Assembly: GCA_944363035.1 (NCBI GenBank)
Contig: CALVTS010000007.1
Span: 25,101 to 89,100, forward strand
Direction of reading: 5' to 3'
Length of the DNA: 64,000 bases
Source: an uncultured Clostridia bacterium
GTDB taxonomy: Bacteria; Bacillota; Clostridia; Christensenellales; CAG-917
The notes below the pieces were generated by a model. That model saw nothing but the letters and a program-made list of their open reading frames with translations, was not told the origin of the DNA and did not search any database. The position numbers and the translations under genes were made by a program. Positions within the stretch are counted from its first letter, which is position 1, and every line of letters begins with the position of its first letter. Of the stretch, positions 43,531 to 53,135 are shown piece after piece.

Positions 43531-44904
43531 ATGGCAAAGATGTGGGCGGGGCGTTCCGCAGGCGGGACCGCAAAAGCCGCTGACGATTTCAACAGCTCCA
43601 TAGCGGTGGACGGCAGGATGTACGAGGAGGACATCCTGGGGTCTTTGGCGCACGCCGAGATGCTTGCGGGCTGCGGGGTGATATCCTATGCCGAGTTCGG
43701 CGAGATAGCCGAGGGGCTGAAAGGGATACTTGCCGACATAAAGGAGGGCAGGCTCCCTCTCGATCCCGATGCCGAGGACGTGCATATGTTCGTGGAGGCG
43801 GAACTCACCTCCCGCATAGGCGACGCGGGCAGGAAGCTCCACACCGCGAGAAGCCGCAACGATCAGGTGGCGACGGATATGCGTCTCTATCTCAGGAAGG
43901 AGAGCGGGGAGGTCATTTCCCTCATCAAGGAGCTCATGCGCGCCGTCCTCTCGCAGGCGAAAGCCACCAAGGACTACATCCTCCCGGGCTACACTCATTT
44001 GCAGAGGGCGCAACCCGTGGTGTTCGCGCATCATCTGCTGGCATACGCCATGATGCTGGCAAGGGACGCGGGCAGGATATCCGACGCCGTCAGGCGCATG
44101 AACGTCAGTCCTCTCGGCTCCTGCGCGCTCGCGGGCACGACTTACGACACGGACAGGATCTTCACCGCCAAGAAGCTGGGCTTCGACGGCGTATGTCTCA
44201 ACAGTATGGACGGGGTGTCGGACAGGGACTTTTGCGTGGAACTGATAAGCGCGTTCGCCCTGGTCATGACGCATCTGTCCAGATTTGCGGAGGAAGTGGT
44301 GCTCTGGACCTCTTCGGAGTTCGGTTTCGCGGAGCTGGACGACGCGTACACCACGGGGTCCAGCATCATGCCTCAAAAGAAAAATTCGGACATGGCTGAG
44401 CTCGTCAGGGGCAAGACGGGCAGGGTGTACGGCGATCTGATGGCGATGCTCACCGTGCTCAAAGGGCTCCCGCTCGCGTACAACAAGGATATGCAGGAGG
44501 ACAAGGAATGCGTCTTTGACGCGCTCGATACCGTGAAAGCCTGCCTCGGCATCTTCGCGCCCATGATCGCGACCATGCGCCCGAACAAGGAAAATATGTA
44601 CCGCGCCGCGGGCAAGGGGTTCATCAACGCCACCGACCTTGCGGACTATCTCGTGGGCAAGGGGATACCCTTCCGCACCGCGTACAAGACGGTGGGAGAG
44701 ATAGTGGCTTACGGCATAAAGACGGACAAGACTCTGGAAGAACTCTCCCTCGAAGAGTACAAAAAATTCTCGGACCTTTTCGACGAGGATCTTTACGACG
44801 CCATATCCCTCGCGTCCTGCGTGCGCAGGCGTACCTCGGAGGGTGGCACGGGAGCGGCTTCGGTGGAGAGGCAGATAAAATTCGTGGAGGGATTCGTCAA
44901 GTGA
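43531..44904 (+). CDS. argH: Argininosuccinate lyase
   Basis: The 457-residue fumarase/aspartase-superfamily enzyme has the signature GSSIMPQKKNSDMAEL near residue 275, with the catalytic flexible loop. It splits argininosuccinate to arginine and fumarate. ACGGAGG precedes the ATG; the stop overlaps the GTG start of argC. Confidence 0.96.
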   Translation: MAKMWAGRSAGGTAKAADDFNSSIAVDGRMYEEDILGSLAHAEMLAGCGVISYAEFGEIAEGLKGILADIKEGRLPLDPDAEDVHMFVEAELTSRIGDAGRKLHTARSRNDQVATDMRLYLRKESGEVISLIKELMRAVLSQAKATKDYILPGYTHLQRAQPVVFAHHLLAYAMMLARDAGRISDAVRRMNVSPLGSCALAGTTYDTDRIFTAKKLGFDGVCLNSMDGVSDRDFCVELISAFALVMTHLSRFAEEVVLWTSSEFGFAELDDAYTTGSSIMPQKKNSDMAELVRGKTGRVYGDLMAMLTVLKGLPLAYNKDMQEDKECVFDALDTVKACLGIFAPMIATMRPNKENMYRAAGKGFINATDLADYLVGKGIPFRTAYKTVGEIVAYGIKTDKTLEELSLEEYKKFSDLFDEDLYDAISLASCVRRRTSEGGTGAASVERQIKFVEGFVK

Positions 44905-45833
44905 TCAGGGTCTTCGTGGACGGAAGAGAGGGCACCACAGGGCTCAGGATATGCGAGAGGTTGGAGAGTTTCGATGACATCGAACTCATCCGTCTCCCCG
45001 ACGCCGAAAGGAAATCTCCCGAGGCGAGAAGGGAGGCGATCTTTGCCTCGGACGTCACCTTCCTCTGCCTCCCCGACGGGGCGGCGAGAGAGTCCGTCGC
45101 GCTCGCCGAGGGCTCCTCGGCGGTGATAATAGACGCGTCCACGGCGCACCGCACCTCGGCGGGATGGGAATACGGTTTCCCCGAGCTCGGCGAGGGCAGG
45201 GCGGAGCGCATAGCCTCCTCCTCCCGCATAGCGGTGCCCGGCTGTCATGCCTCGGGGTTCATCGCATTGGTGCGTCCTCTCGTGGCGGCGGGCATACTTT
45301 CCCGCGAAGCGGCGCTTTCCTGCCTTTCGCTCACCGGTTACAGCGGGGGAGGGAAGAAGATGATCGCGGAGTACGAAGGAGGGCAAAGGAGCGCTCTGCT
45401 CTCGGCGCCGAGGCAATACGGCATCGCGCAGGCGCACAAGCACCTGCCCGAAATGACTGCGGTGACGGGGCTCTCGACTCCCCCCGCATTCTGCCCCGTG
45501 GTGGGGGATTTTTATTCGGGGATGGAGGTCACGGTGCCTCTGTTCGCCCGCGACCTCGAAGGTGGCGCGAGCGCGGAGGACGTCAAAGACGTCTACCGCG
45601 CGCTGTATGACGGCAGGATAGTGTTCTACCGCGAAGGGTGCGACGAGGGAGGATTCCTCTCTGCGGCGGCTTACTCCGGCAAGGACGGCATGGAGATCTC
45701 CGTGCACGGCAACGGGGACAGGATACTTCTCGTCGCCCGCTACGACAACCTCGGCAAGGGGGCGTCGGGCGCGGCGGTGGAGTGCATGAACATATCTCTC
45801 GGATCCCCTCCCGAAAGAGGGCTCGAACTTTGA
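44901..45833 (+). CDS. argC: N-acetyl-gamma-glutamyl-phosphate reductase, short (type 2) form
   Basis: At 310 residues it is the short AgpR class. The NADP-binding start is MIRVFVDGREGTTGLRICER; the catalytic Cys lies in VPGCHASGFIALVRPL, followed by LTGYSGGGKKMI. It reduces N-acetylglutamyl phosphate to the semialdehyde. GTG start overlapping the argH stop. Confidence 0.94.
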   Translation: MIRVFVDGREGTTGLRICERLESFDDIELIRLPDAERKSPEARREAIFASDVTFLCLPDGAARESVALAEGSSAVIIDASTAHRTSAGWEYGFPELGEGRAERIASSSRIAVPGCHASGFIALVRPLVAAGILSREAALSCLSLTGYSGGGKKMIAEYEGGQRSALLSAPRQYGIAQAHKHLPEMTAVTGLSTPPAFCPVVGDFYSGMEVTVPLFARDLEGGASAEDVKDVYRALYDGRIVFYREGCDEGGFLSAAAYSGKDGMEISVHGNGDRILLVARYDNLGKGASGAAVECMNISLGSPPERGLEL

Positions 45834-45844
45834 ACGGAAAGTAT

Positions 45845-47071
45845 ATGAAGACAGAAGACATCATCAAAGTCAACGGCGGCGTATGCGCCGCAAAAGGGTA
45901 TCTCGCCGCAGGAGTGTATTGCGGCATAAGGCGCAACCGCACCAAGAAGGATCTCGCGCTGGTTTTCAGCAAGACTCCCGCAAACGCGGCGGCGGTGTAC
46001 ACCCGCAACAGGGTGAAAGGCGCGCCTCTTGCCGTCACCAAAGCGCACGTTGACGGGGGGAAGATATCCGCCGTCATCTGCAACAGCGGCATCGCCAACA
46101 CCTGCTCCGCAGGAGGGAAGGAGCTCGCCGCAGAGATGTGCAAGCTGGCGGGAGACGCGCTGGGAGTTGCGGCGGAGAGCGTCGTGGTGGCGTCCACGGG
46201 GGTCATCGGACAACCCCTCTCCATCTCCCCCATCGCGTACGGAGTGCCCGAACTTGTGAAGACCCTCTCCCGCGACGGCACGGACGCGGCGCGCGCCATC
46301 ATGACCACGGACACCGTCGTCAAGCAGACGGCGGTGGAGTTCACCCTCGGGGGCAAGAGGGTGAGGCTCGGGGGTATGGCAAAGGGCTCGGGGATGATAC
46401 ATCCCGACATGGCGACCATGCTCGTCTTCCTCACCACGGACGCGGCGGTGTCCAAGGAGATGTTGCAGCAGGCTCTCTCGGGAGACGTCGAGAGCACGTT
46501 CAACATGATGAGCGTGGACGGGGACACCTCCACCAACGACATGGTGCTCCTCCTCGCCAACGGCGAGGCGGGGAATGAGGAGATAACCTGCGAAAACGAC
46601 GATTTCCGCACTTTTATGTGCGCTTTGAACACCGTAAACATCGAGTTGTGCAGGATGCTCGCGGGCGACGGCGAGGGCGCGACCAAACTTTTGGACTGCG
46701 TGGTCACGGGCGCGGGCACTCTTCGTGACGCGAGAAAGGCGGCGAAATCCGTGATATGTTCCTCCCTCGTCAAGGCGGCGATGTTCGGCGCGGACGCGAA
46801 CTGGGGGAGGGTGCTCTGCGCCATGGGTTACAGTGGCGCGGAGTTCGACCCCGAAAAGGTGGACGTCTCCTTCCGTTCTGCGGCGGGAGAGGTGGAAGTG
46901 TGCAAGGCGGGGTCTCCCGTTGACTTTTCGGAGGAGAAGGCAAAAGCCGTCCTTTCCGAAAACGAGATACTCATCTCCGTCTCTTTGGGGGAGGGCGGAT
47001 ATTCCGCCGAGGCGTGGGGGTGCGACCTCACCTACGATTATGTCAGGATCAACGGCGATTACAGGACTTAG
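45845..47071 (+). CDS. argJ: Glutamate N-acetyltransferase / N-acetylglutamate synthase
   Basis: The 408-residue protein carries the self-cleavage site KGSGMIHPDMATMLVFL, where the Thr of MATML becomes the N-terminal nucleophile of the beta chain, and GGVCAAKGYLAAGVYCGI at the front. It moves the acetyl group from N-acetylornithine to glutamate, closing the cycle. ATG 45845 is listed; TTG 45830, which overlaps the argC stop, is an alternative and would add five residues. Confidence 0.95.
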   Translation: MKTEDIIKVNGGVCAAKGYLAAGVYCGIRRNRTKKDLALVFSKTPANAAAVYTRNRVKGAPLAVTKAHVDGGKISAVICNSGIANTCSAGGKELAAEMCKLAGDALGVAAESVVVASTGVIGQPLSISPIAYGVPELVKTLSRDGTDAARAIMTTDTVVKQTAVEFTLGGKRVRLGGMAKGSGMIHPDMATMLVFLTTDAAVSKEMLQQALSGDVESTFNMMSVDGDTSTNDMVLLLANGEAGNEEITCENDDFRTFMCALNTVNIELCRMLAGDGEGATKLLDCVVTGAGTLRDARKAAKSVICSSLVKAAMFGADANWGRVLCAMGYSGAEFDPEKVDVSFRSAAGEVEVCKAGSPVDFSEEKAKAVLSENEILISVSLGEGGYSAEAWGCDLTYDYVRINGDYRT

Positions 47072-47080
47072 GAGGACATC

Positions 47081-47947
47081 ATGCGCATAGACAACAAACA
47101 ACGGGCGGAGGTGCTCATCGAGGCTCTGCCTTACATCAAGAATTACAGCGGCAAGATACTTTTGGTCAAGTACGGCGGGAGCGCGATGCGCGATGAGGGG
47201 CTCAAACGCGCCGTCATGAGGGATCTCGTGTTGCTTTCCCTCATCGGGGTCAAGGTAGTGCTGGTGCACGGCGGCGGCCCCGAGATCACCGAGATGCTGG
47301 ACAGGCTCGGCAAAAAGACTGAGTTCGTGGACGGGCTCCGCGTCACGGACAAGGAGACCGCCGACGTGGTTCAGATGGTGCTCGCGGGCAAGGTCAACAA
47401 GGATCTTGTCAATCTGGTGCAGTCTCTCGGCGGCAAAGCCATCGGGCTCAGCGGCGCGGACGGCGGGCTCATCGAGGCGAAACAACTCGATCCCCGTCTC
47501 GGATACGTGGGGGAGATAGAGTCCCTCAACGTCAAGCCCCTTCTCGACGTGCTGGACGCGGGCTATATCCCCGTGGTCTCCACCGTCGGATGCGACAGGG
47601 AGGGCAACGTCTACAACATCAACGCGGACACCGCCGCCGCCAGGATCGCGGGTATGCTGAAAGCGGAGAGCTTCATCAACATGACGGATACCCCCGGGCT
47701 CTTGGAGGACGAAAAGGACGAAAGCACCCTCATCGGCAAGATCTTTGTGAGCGAGGCGCAACGCATGATAAATCAGGGACAGCTCTCGGGAGGGATGATC
47801 CCCAAAGTGAGCTGTTGCGTGGAAGCCATCCGCCGCGGCGTCAAAAAGGTGTTCATCATAGACGGCAGGGTGCCTCACTCCATCCTCATCGAGACGCTCA
47901 CGGACGAGGGCATGGGCACGATGTTCGTGTCAGGCGAGAGCATATGA
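47081..47947 (+). CDS. argB: N-acetylglutamate kinase
   Basis: The 288-residue amino-acid-kinase-fold enzyme has KILLVKYGGSAM (ATP phosphate grip), VLVHGGGPEITEML, and NINADTAAARIAGMLKAE. The N-terminal extension NKQRAEVLIEALPYIKNYSG is the helix found in arginine-inhibited hexameric kinases, so feedback inhibition by arginine is likely. AGGAGG lies 5 nt before the ATG. Confidence 0.96.
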   Translation: MRIDNKQRAEVLIEALPYIKNYSGKILLVKYGGSAMRDEGLKRAVMRDLVLLSLIGVKVVLVHGGGPEITEMLDRLGKKTEFVDGLRVTDKETADVVQMVLAGKVNKDLVNLVQSLGGKAIGLSGADGGLIEAKQLDPRLGYVGEIESLNVKPLLDVLDAGYIPVVSTVGCDREGNVYNINADTAAARIAGMLKAESFINMTDTPGLLEDEKDESTLIGKIFVSEAQRMINQGQLSGGMIPKVSCCVEAIRRGVKKVFIIDGRVPHSILIETLTDEGMGTMFVSGESI

Positions 47948-49107
47948 ACGTAAAGGAAAAGGACAAGGCATATATCGCGGGGACGTATTCCCGCTTCCCC
48001 GTCGTGCTCACTCACGGCAAGGGGAGTTATGTGTGGGACGAGGACGGCAGACGCTATCTCGACCTCGGCAGCGGCATAGGCGTCAACATATTCGGCTATG
48101 CGGACGAGGAATGGACGGCGGCGGTCACCGCCGAGCTCGGAAAGCTCGCGCACACCTCCAATCTGTATCACACCTCTCCCTGCGCTGAGCTTGCGGAAGC
48201 GCTCGTCCGCGCCACCGGACTCAAAAAGGTGTTCTTCTGCAATTCGGGGGCGGAAGCCAACGAGTGCGCGATAAAGACCGCCCGTAAATGGGGGGAGGAG
48301 CACAAGAGCCCCGAATATTACAACATAATCACGTTGAAGGGAGGGTTCCACGGCAGGACTCTCGCCGCGCTCGCCGCCACCGGTCAGGAGGAGTATCACA
48401 AGGATTTTCTGCCTCTCACGCCGGGGTTCGTCACCGTGGACCCCGAGGACGCCGAGGGGTTGGAGTGCGCCGCGTCGGAGCACAAATGCGCCGCCGTCAT
48501 GCTCGAGACCATACAGGGCGAAGGGGGAGTGGTCCCTCTTTCGGAGAGGTTTCTTCTTGCGGCGGCGGACGTCGCAAAGAGACACGAGCTTCTGCTCATC
48601 GTGGACGAGGTGCAGACGGGCATGGGAAGGACGGGCGCGTTTTATTCCTATATGCCATTCGGACTTTCCCCCGATATCGTGACTTCGGCAAAGGGGCTGG
48701 GCGGCGGTCTGCCCATAGGAGCGACTCTTTTCGGCGAGAGGACGGCGGAAGTGCTCACTCCGGGCACGCACGGCTCCACTTTCGGAGGCAATCCCGCCGT
48801 ATGCGCGGGCGCGCTCAACGTGGTCGGACGGCTCACGCCCGAGTTTCTTGCCGAGGTCTCGCGAAAAGGTGAGAAACTTGCCTCTGCGCTTCGCGGCGCG
48901 GAGGGGATAAGATCGGTCACGGGGAGGGGACTCATGCTCGGCGTGCTCACCGAAAAGCCCGCAGGCGACGTGCTCTCCGCTCTGAGAGGGGAGGGAGTGC
49001 TCGCCCTGAAAGCAAAGGACAAAGTGCGGCTCCTCCCGCCGCTCACCATATCCGACGAGGAGATATCCCTCGCCGCAGACGTCATAAGGAAGGTGTGTGC
49101 AAAATGA
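47944..49107 (+). CDS. argD: Acetylornithine aminotransferase
   Basis: The 387-residue class III PLP enzyme has FCNSGAEANECAIKTARKW, LLIVDEVQTGMGRTG (PLP-ring Asp) and TSAKGLGGGLPIGA (Schiff-base Lys). It forms N-acetylornithine from the semialdehyde using glutamate. Overlaps argB and argF by 4 nt each. Confidence 0.95.
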   Translation: MNVKEKDKAYIAGTYSRFPVVLTHGKGSYVWDEDGRRYLDLGSGIGVNIFGYADEEWTAAVTAELGKLAHTSNLYHTSPCAELAEALVRATGLKKVFFCNSGAEANECAIKTARKWGEEHKSPEYYNIITLKGGFHGRTLAALAATGQEEYHKDFLPLTPGFVTVDPEDAEGLECAASEHKCAAVMLETIQGEGGVVPLSERFLLAAADVAKRHELLLIVDEVQTGMGRTGAFYSYMPFGLSPDIVTSAKGLGGGLPIGATLFGERTAEVLTPGTHGSTFGGNPAVCAGALNVVGRLTPEFLAEVSRKGEKLASALRGAEGIRSVTGRGLMLGVLTEKPAGDVLSALRGEGVLALKAKDKVRLLPPLTISDEEISLAADVIRKVCAK

Positions 49108-50006
49108 AAAATCTTCTGAAACTCATGGACCTCTCCGAAAAGGAGATCGTGGAGATCCTCAACACCGCGGATCAGCTCAAATTCGAAAAGAAAAACGGCA
49201 TCCCGCACCGCCTGTTGGAGGGCAAGACGCTGGGGCTCATCTTTGCGAAGTCCTCCACGCGCACCCGCGTTTCATTCGAAGTCGGGATGTTCGACCTCGG
49301 CGGTATGTCCCTGTTTTTGAGCTCCCGCGACCTGCAGATAGGAAGAGGGGAGATAGTCCAGGACACCGCGCGCGTGCTCTCGCGCTATCTCGACGGCATC
49401 ATGATCCGCACCTTCGATCAGAGGGAGGTGGAGGCGCTCGCCGAGTTCGGCACCATCCCCATCATCAACGGGCTCACGGACTACTGCCACCCCTGTCAGG
49501 TGCTCGCAGACCTCATGACCATCCGCGAATACAAGGGCAACTTCAAGGGCAGGAAACTGTGCTATGTCGGGGACGGCAACAACATGACCAACTCCCTCAT
49601 CGTGGGCGGCATAAAGCTCGGGATGGAGGTCTCGGTCGCCTGCCCCGAGGGCTACGAACCCGACGCCGACATCATGAAATGGGCTTATGCAAACGGGAAA
49701 TTCTCCTGTTCTCCCGACGTCCTCGAAATGGCGAAAAATTCCGACGTCCTCTACACCGACGTGTGGGCGTCCATGGGACAGGAGGGCGAAGCCGAACAGC
49801 GCAAAAAGGTGTTCAAGAGCTATCAAATCAACGATAAAGTGCTGGAAGTGTCAAGATCCGACGCCATGGTGCTCCATTGCCTTCCTGCCCACCGCGAGGA
49901 AGAGATCACCTCAAAGGTGTTTGAAGCGCATTCCCGCGAGATATTCGACGAGGCGGAAAACCGCCTCCACGCTCAAAAAGCCGTGCTCGTGAAGTGCCTG
50001 CTGTGA
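49104..50006 (+). CDS. argF: Ornithine carbamoyltransferase
   Basis: The 300-residue enzyme has the carbamoyl phosphate site SSTRTRVSFEVGMFDLGG and the ornithine-side motif MVLHCLPAHREEE. It makes citrulline and ends the operon. ATG 49104 overlaps the argD stop; a GTG at 49095 is possible. The last 18 codons, together with ~470 bp downstream, are repeated at 63337-63865. Confidence 0.96.
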   Translation: MKNLLKLMDLSEKEIVEILNTADQLKFEKKNGIPHRLLEGKTLGLIFAKSSTRTRVSFEVGMFDLGGMSLFLSSRDLQIGRGEIVQDTARVLSRYLDGIMIRTFDQREVEALAEFGTIPIINGLTDYCHPCQVLADLMTIREYKGNFKGRKLCYVGDGNNMTNSLIVGGIKLGMEVSVACPEGYEPDADIMKWAYANGKFSCSPDVLEMAKNSDVLYTDVWASMGQEGEAEQRKKVFKSYQINDKVLEVSRSDAMVLHCLPAHREEEITSKVFEAHSREIFDEAENRLHAQKAVLVKCLL

Positions 50007-50479
50007 GCATAGTCTTTCCCTTTTTTGCTCGGCAGGGATGAGCAATGGGTCCCGCCCCCTGACCATTCGCCGCCAAGCGGTCCCAACAGGGGCTCCGTCC
50101 CTTGCCCCCGCGAGGAGCGTCACGCCCCTCTACCCCAAACTTTCATACGACATTGCGCCGAAGCGCGCGGACACAGCCGCGCACTTCGGCGCACTTTTAT
50201 AATAAAAAGTATGGCGGCGCGCAACTCGCGTCAGCTAAGAGTGAGATACCCTCGCGGTGGAGACGAGGGGAGCTTCGCCATAAGGACGGGGCAACGAAGG
50301 TGTTGTACGTTTGAGAGAAAGGCTCCGACACGTCACGGGCGGTCGGGAAATGGCGAAAGCGTCGGCTGTGCCGCCGCCGAACCTGCGCGCACGGAAGGTT
50401 TGCTCGCTTTTGCGGAAGAGAAGGGGAGAGAGAAACGTCACGCGCATGATGAGATGTTGCGCGCAAGTTCGCGCTCCTT
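49953..50479 (+). repeat. Long direct repeat B, left copy (argF 3' end plus flank)
   Basis: About 527 bp nearly identical to 63337-63865. It begins inside argF (GGCGGAAAACCGCCTCCA) and includes a repeat A-like hairpin (TGCGCCGAAGCGCGCGG, 50153 onward) and the core GAGAGAAAGGCTCCGACACG. A partial third copy (51920-52155) contains only the core. No gene is present between argF and the NERD gene. Confidence 0.9.
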
Positions 50480-50490
50480 GACGGCGTCAT

Positions 50491-50538
50491 CACCATAAGC
50501 AAACGGCACCGCTTTCGCGATGCCGTTTGCTTATGGTG
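50491..50538. repeat. 18-bp perfect hairpin
   Basis: CACCATAAGCAAACGGCA (50491-50508) pairs with 50521-50538. It is followed by GGTGGAGACGAGGGGA, as are other hairpins here. The 50.54-50.71 kb remainder repeats fragments of repeat B (CAACTCGCGTCAGCCAAG). Confidence 0.75.
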
Positions 50539-50716
50539 GTGGAGACGAGGGGACTCGTAAGGAGCGAAGCGACGGAATAGCGAGGATGAGAGGTGAAACG
50601 TAAGCGGAGCGGGACTATTGTCGTGGTGCCGTGGATCAACGAGAGATGTGCGAGGAGAGAGATGTCACCGAGCAACTCGCGTCAGCCAAGGGTGAGAGGC
50701 CCCTCGCTCAAAAGAG

Positions 50717-50743
50717 AAAAGCACTTGCATCGCAAGTGCTTTT
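50717..50743 (-). terminator. Terminator of the NERD gene
   Basis: A 12-bp perfect stem (AAAAGCACTTGC / GCAAGTGCTTTT), 33 nt after the minus-strand stop codon, with T-rich ends. Confidence 0.8.
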
Positions 50744-50775
50744 TGTGGTGGAACGATAGTAACGTAAAACGAATT

Positions 50776-51522
50776 TTATTCAATGCGCTTTTTGAATTTG
50801 CAGTTTGGAAAATTAGAACAACCATAAAACTGCCCATATTTCCCATTGCGCAACACAAGTTTTCCACCACATCTTGGGCAAATTCCTTGTTGTATTTGTT
50901 GTTGTATTTTATAAATATTTTCTATATGCTCATTTTTTGTTATGGTCGCATTGTTTTTTAACTCTAAAAGTTTATTATAATAATATTCCATTTTATCAAT
51001 AGATAAAGTTATATTGGTTGTTTGATTTTTAATTGTAGGTAATTCATATATTGAATAGACATTGTTAGACACTATATTTGTTATGTCAGCGTGCGATAAA
51101 AAAACAACCACATTTATAAACACATTTTTAACTTTTAAGTAATTTGATAAATGATATATATGAGTAGCATTTTGTTTGATGGGATTATAGAATTTGTTTT
51201 TTTCATTTCCATACGCTAAAACTTGCGTCCATTCACGTTGATCTTCTTGCCCATAAATATTGCCAGTATAATTTTTTGTTTCAATTACCCATATCCCGAA
51301 TTTATTGATAAAAATATGGTCTATTTGACACGATTGACCATTTTCATTTTGAAACAATAAATCGTTTATTACATATTGTTCGCCACTAATAGTATCACCT
51401 AATATTTTGGCAACACGATTTTCACCACGTTCCCCCTTTGACTCGGGAGAATATGTTTTTTTGCCAATAATAATGGCTATAACTATAATCGTAATTACAA
51501 TTGCAATAACCGCAAAAATCAT
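50776..51522 (-). CDS. NERD-domain protein with N-terminal membrane helix and topoisomerase-type zinc finger
   Basis: The 248-residue protein has one N-terminal transmembrane helix (about 2-22), a NERD (nuclease-related) domain (GERGENRVAKILG, CQIDHIFINKFGIWVIETKNYTGNIYG with the D...E-x-K catalytic pattern) and a C-terminal zinc finger (CPRCGGKLVLRNGKYGQFYGCSNFPNCKFKK) like those of topoisomerase I. It is probably a membrane-held nuclease or DNA-binding protein. ATG 51522 is fixed by AGGAG 8 nt upstream and by a promoter that excludes the longer frame. It is strongly AT-rich compared with the arg operon, a sign of transfer. Confidence 0.88.
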   Translation of the reverse strand: MIFAVIAIVITIIVIAIIIGKKTYSPESKGERGENRVAKILGDTISGEQYVINDLLFQNENGQSCQIDHIFINKFGIWVIETKNYTGNIYGQEDQREWTQVLAYGNEKNKFYNPIKQNATHIYHLSNYLKVKNVFINVVVFLSHADITNIVSNNVYSIYELPTIKNQTTNITLSIDKMEYYYNKLLELKNNATITKNEHIENIYKIQQQIQQGICPRCGGKLVLRNGKYGQFYGCSNFPNCKFKKRIE

Positions 51523-51550
51523 TGAAAAGACTCCTAAATCAGTTGCAAAT

Positions 51551-51579
51551 ATTATAGCACTTAATAAATCAAAAGTCAA
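51551..51579 (-). promoter_or_regulatory. Promoter of the NERD gene
   Basis: TTGACT (51579-51574), 17-nt spacer, TATAAT (51556-51551), 29 nt before the chosen ATG. Confidence 0.85.
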
Positions 51580-51618
51580 ATTGTGTAGATTTTAGTCGAT
51601 TAGATATTTTATGGCACC

Positions 51619-51786
51619 ATGGCGGGTGCTTGAATAAACGAGCGGCTCGGCTGCGCCTCGCCGTTCAAGCACCCGCCATATGGGCAGACGGAATAAGGCG
51701 AAACTCAAAGCGCACGGGAACGGGCGTTCGCCGCTGAACCGCTTGGCGATCCGCCCTTATCTCCCGTGCGACTGTATTTGAGTTGT
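51619..51786. repeat. Two adjacent inverted repeats
   Basis: ATGGCGGGTGCTTGAA (51619-51634) pairs perfectly with 51664-51679. CGCACGGGA (51711-51719) pairs with 51762-51770, extended by ACTCAAA / TTTGAGT. No gene is visible in 51.58-52.25 kb. Confidence 0.65.
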
Positions 51787-51870
51787 AACGCCATTTTGTA
51801 TGAGCTCTTTATTTGGAATTGGCAGCGTTTTCTTGACGCTTTGAAAAGAATACGATGAAATGAGAAAAGA

Positions 51871-51916
51871 AAAACCTAAAACTACTTTCACTCGATAGTG
51901 GTTCGTTTTAGGTTTT
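51871..51916. terminator. Hairpin before the partial repeat B copy
   Basis: AAAACCTAAAAC (51871-51882) pairs perfectly with GTTTTAGGTTTT (51905-51916); it is followed at once by TTGGTGGAGACGAGGGG. Confidence 0.55.
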
Positions 51917-51919
51917 GAT

Positions 51920-52155
51920 TGGTGGAGACGAGGGGAGCTTCGCCATAAGGACGGGGCAACGAAGGTGTTGTACGTTTGAGAGAAAGGCTCCGACACGTCA
52001 CGGGCGGTCGGGAAATGGCGAAAGCGTCGGCTGTGCCGCCGCCGAACCTGCGCGCACGGAAGGTTTGCTCGCTTTTGCGGAAGAGAAGGGGGAGAGAGAA
52101 CCGTCACGTGCATGATAAGATGTTGCGCGCAAGTTCGCGCTCCCTTTATTCCTGT
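51920..52155 (+). repeat. Repeat B, partial third copy
   Basis: GGTGGAGACGAGGGGAGCTT through GCGCAAGTTCGCGCTCCCT repeats the second half of the long direct repeats, near-identically. Thus the core recurs at both island ends and once inside. Confidence 0.85.
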
Positions 52156-52169
52156 CTGGCATACTCTAC

Positions 52170-52211
52170 AAAAAACGAAGGACATCGACTTTGCGGTGTC
52201 CTTCGTTTTTT
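52170..52211 (-). terminator. Terminator of the minus-strand polysaccharide unit
   Basis: A 15-bp perfect stem (AAAAAACGAAGGACA / TGTCCTTCGTTTTTT). The same hairpin is repeated at 63877-63918. Confidence 0.8.
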
Positions 52212-52249
52212 GGTGGAGAAGTAGCAACGTAAAACAAATAATGAATGTT

Positions 52250-53134
52250 TTAAGCTCTGTCGCGCAGGGTTCTTTCTATCATGTCCGTAATCATCGCCTC
52301 GTCGTTGCAGGACGGACTCCACCCGGTGTCGGCACAAATTGCGGAAATGTCCACGGGCGAATATTCCGCAACCTCTCTCTCCGCATACTCCAGGACGGGA
52401 TAAGCGTAACCGAATTTTTTATGTACGATGTCTGCGGTAAGCAAGGCGAGTTGTTCTACCGTGGTGTGTCTGCCGGTGCCCAGGTTGTATGCTTTTTGCC
52501 ATTTCGCGGGCAGAGAGTCTATCAAGGCGATAAGTCCGTTTGCAGCGTCGCGGGCGTCCATCAGCGACACTTTCTGCTTGCTGCCCATGATTTTCACGGG
52601 CGTGCCGTTCAGAGCGTTGTTGACGAAATATTGTGTGAAGCGTTGAGGCATATTCAGAGAAGAGAGCCTGACGTTCGTATAATTTGTGTTTTCGCCGAAA
52701 ATGCTGTCCATAAGCAATTCCGTGGCAAGCTTGGTGACACCGTAAGCGTCGCGGGGAGCAATCGGTGCGGATTCTTTCAGGAACTCCGTTTGTCCGGGCT
52801 GCTTGTACAATCCTTGAGAGGAGACGTTTATAATGTTATCGAGACCGTTGCACTTGAAACAGTCGAAAATGTTTTTGGTAAAAATCAGTCCTTCTGCCAG
52901 AGCCTGGGGACTGTTGTCTCTGGAAAAGGCACAGTGAATCACCGCATTTACGTCGCTCAAATCGGCAGTACCCGCAAAAATTTCGTCGTTGGTGACGGAA
53001 GTAACGTTTTGAGCGTCGGTTTGCAGAGGATTTCTGCTTGCGGCAACGACGTGCCATCTGTCGGAGTTTTTCAGCTTTTCCACGATGTGCGAGCCGAGCA
53101 ACCCGCCCGCACCGGTTATCAGAACCTTTTTCAT
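52250..53134 (-). CDS. NAD-dependent epimerase/dehydratase (extended SDR)
   Basis: The 294-residue protein has the Rossmann motif LITGAGGLLGSHIVEKL, the catalytic pair in DAYGVTKLATELL (YxxxK) and a Ser in NVSSQGLYK. It is a nucleotide-sugar modifying or 4-reductase-like SDR; the precise reaction is not evident. It is the last gene of the minus-strand unit (1-nt gap from the ATP-grasp gene). Confidence 0.88.
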   Translation of the reverse strand: MKKVLITGAGGLLGSHIVEKLKNSDRWHVVAASRNPLQTDAQNVTSVTNDEIFAGTADLSDVNAVIHCAFSRDNSPQALAEGLIFTKNIFDCFKCNGLDNIINVSSQGLYKQPGQTEFLKESAPIAPRDAYGVTKLATELLMDSIFGENTNYTNVRLSSLNMPQRFTQYFVNNALNGTPVKIMGSKQKVSLMDARDAANGLIALIDSLPAKWQKAYNLGTGRHTTVEQLALLTADIVHKKFGYAYPVLEYAEREVAEYSPVDISAICADTGWSPSCNDEAMITDMIERTLRDRA

Positions 53135-53135
53135 A

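Noticed and set aside
45740..47878. A 712-codon minus-strand frame
   Set aside because: Antisense to argC, argJ and argB; rich in His/Arg/Gly runs typical of a reversed coding strand and without any domain.
50259..50276. A tRNA gene at GGTGGAGACGAGGGGA
   Set aside because: Only 16-20 bases resemble a tRNA 3' end; no D arm, anticodon arm or 5' acceptor strand can be found.
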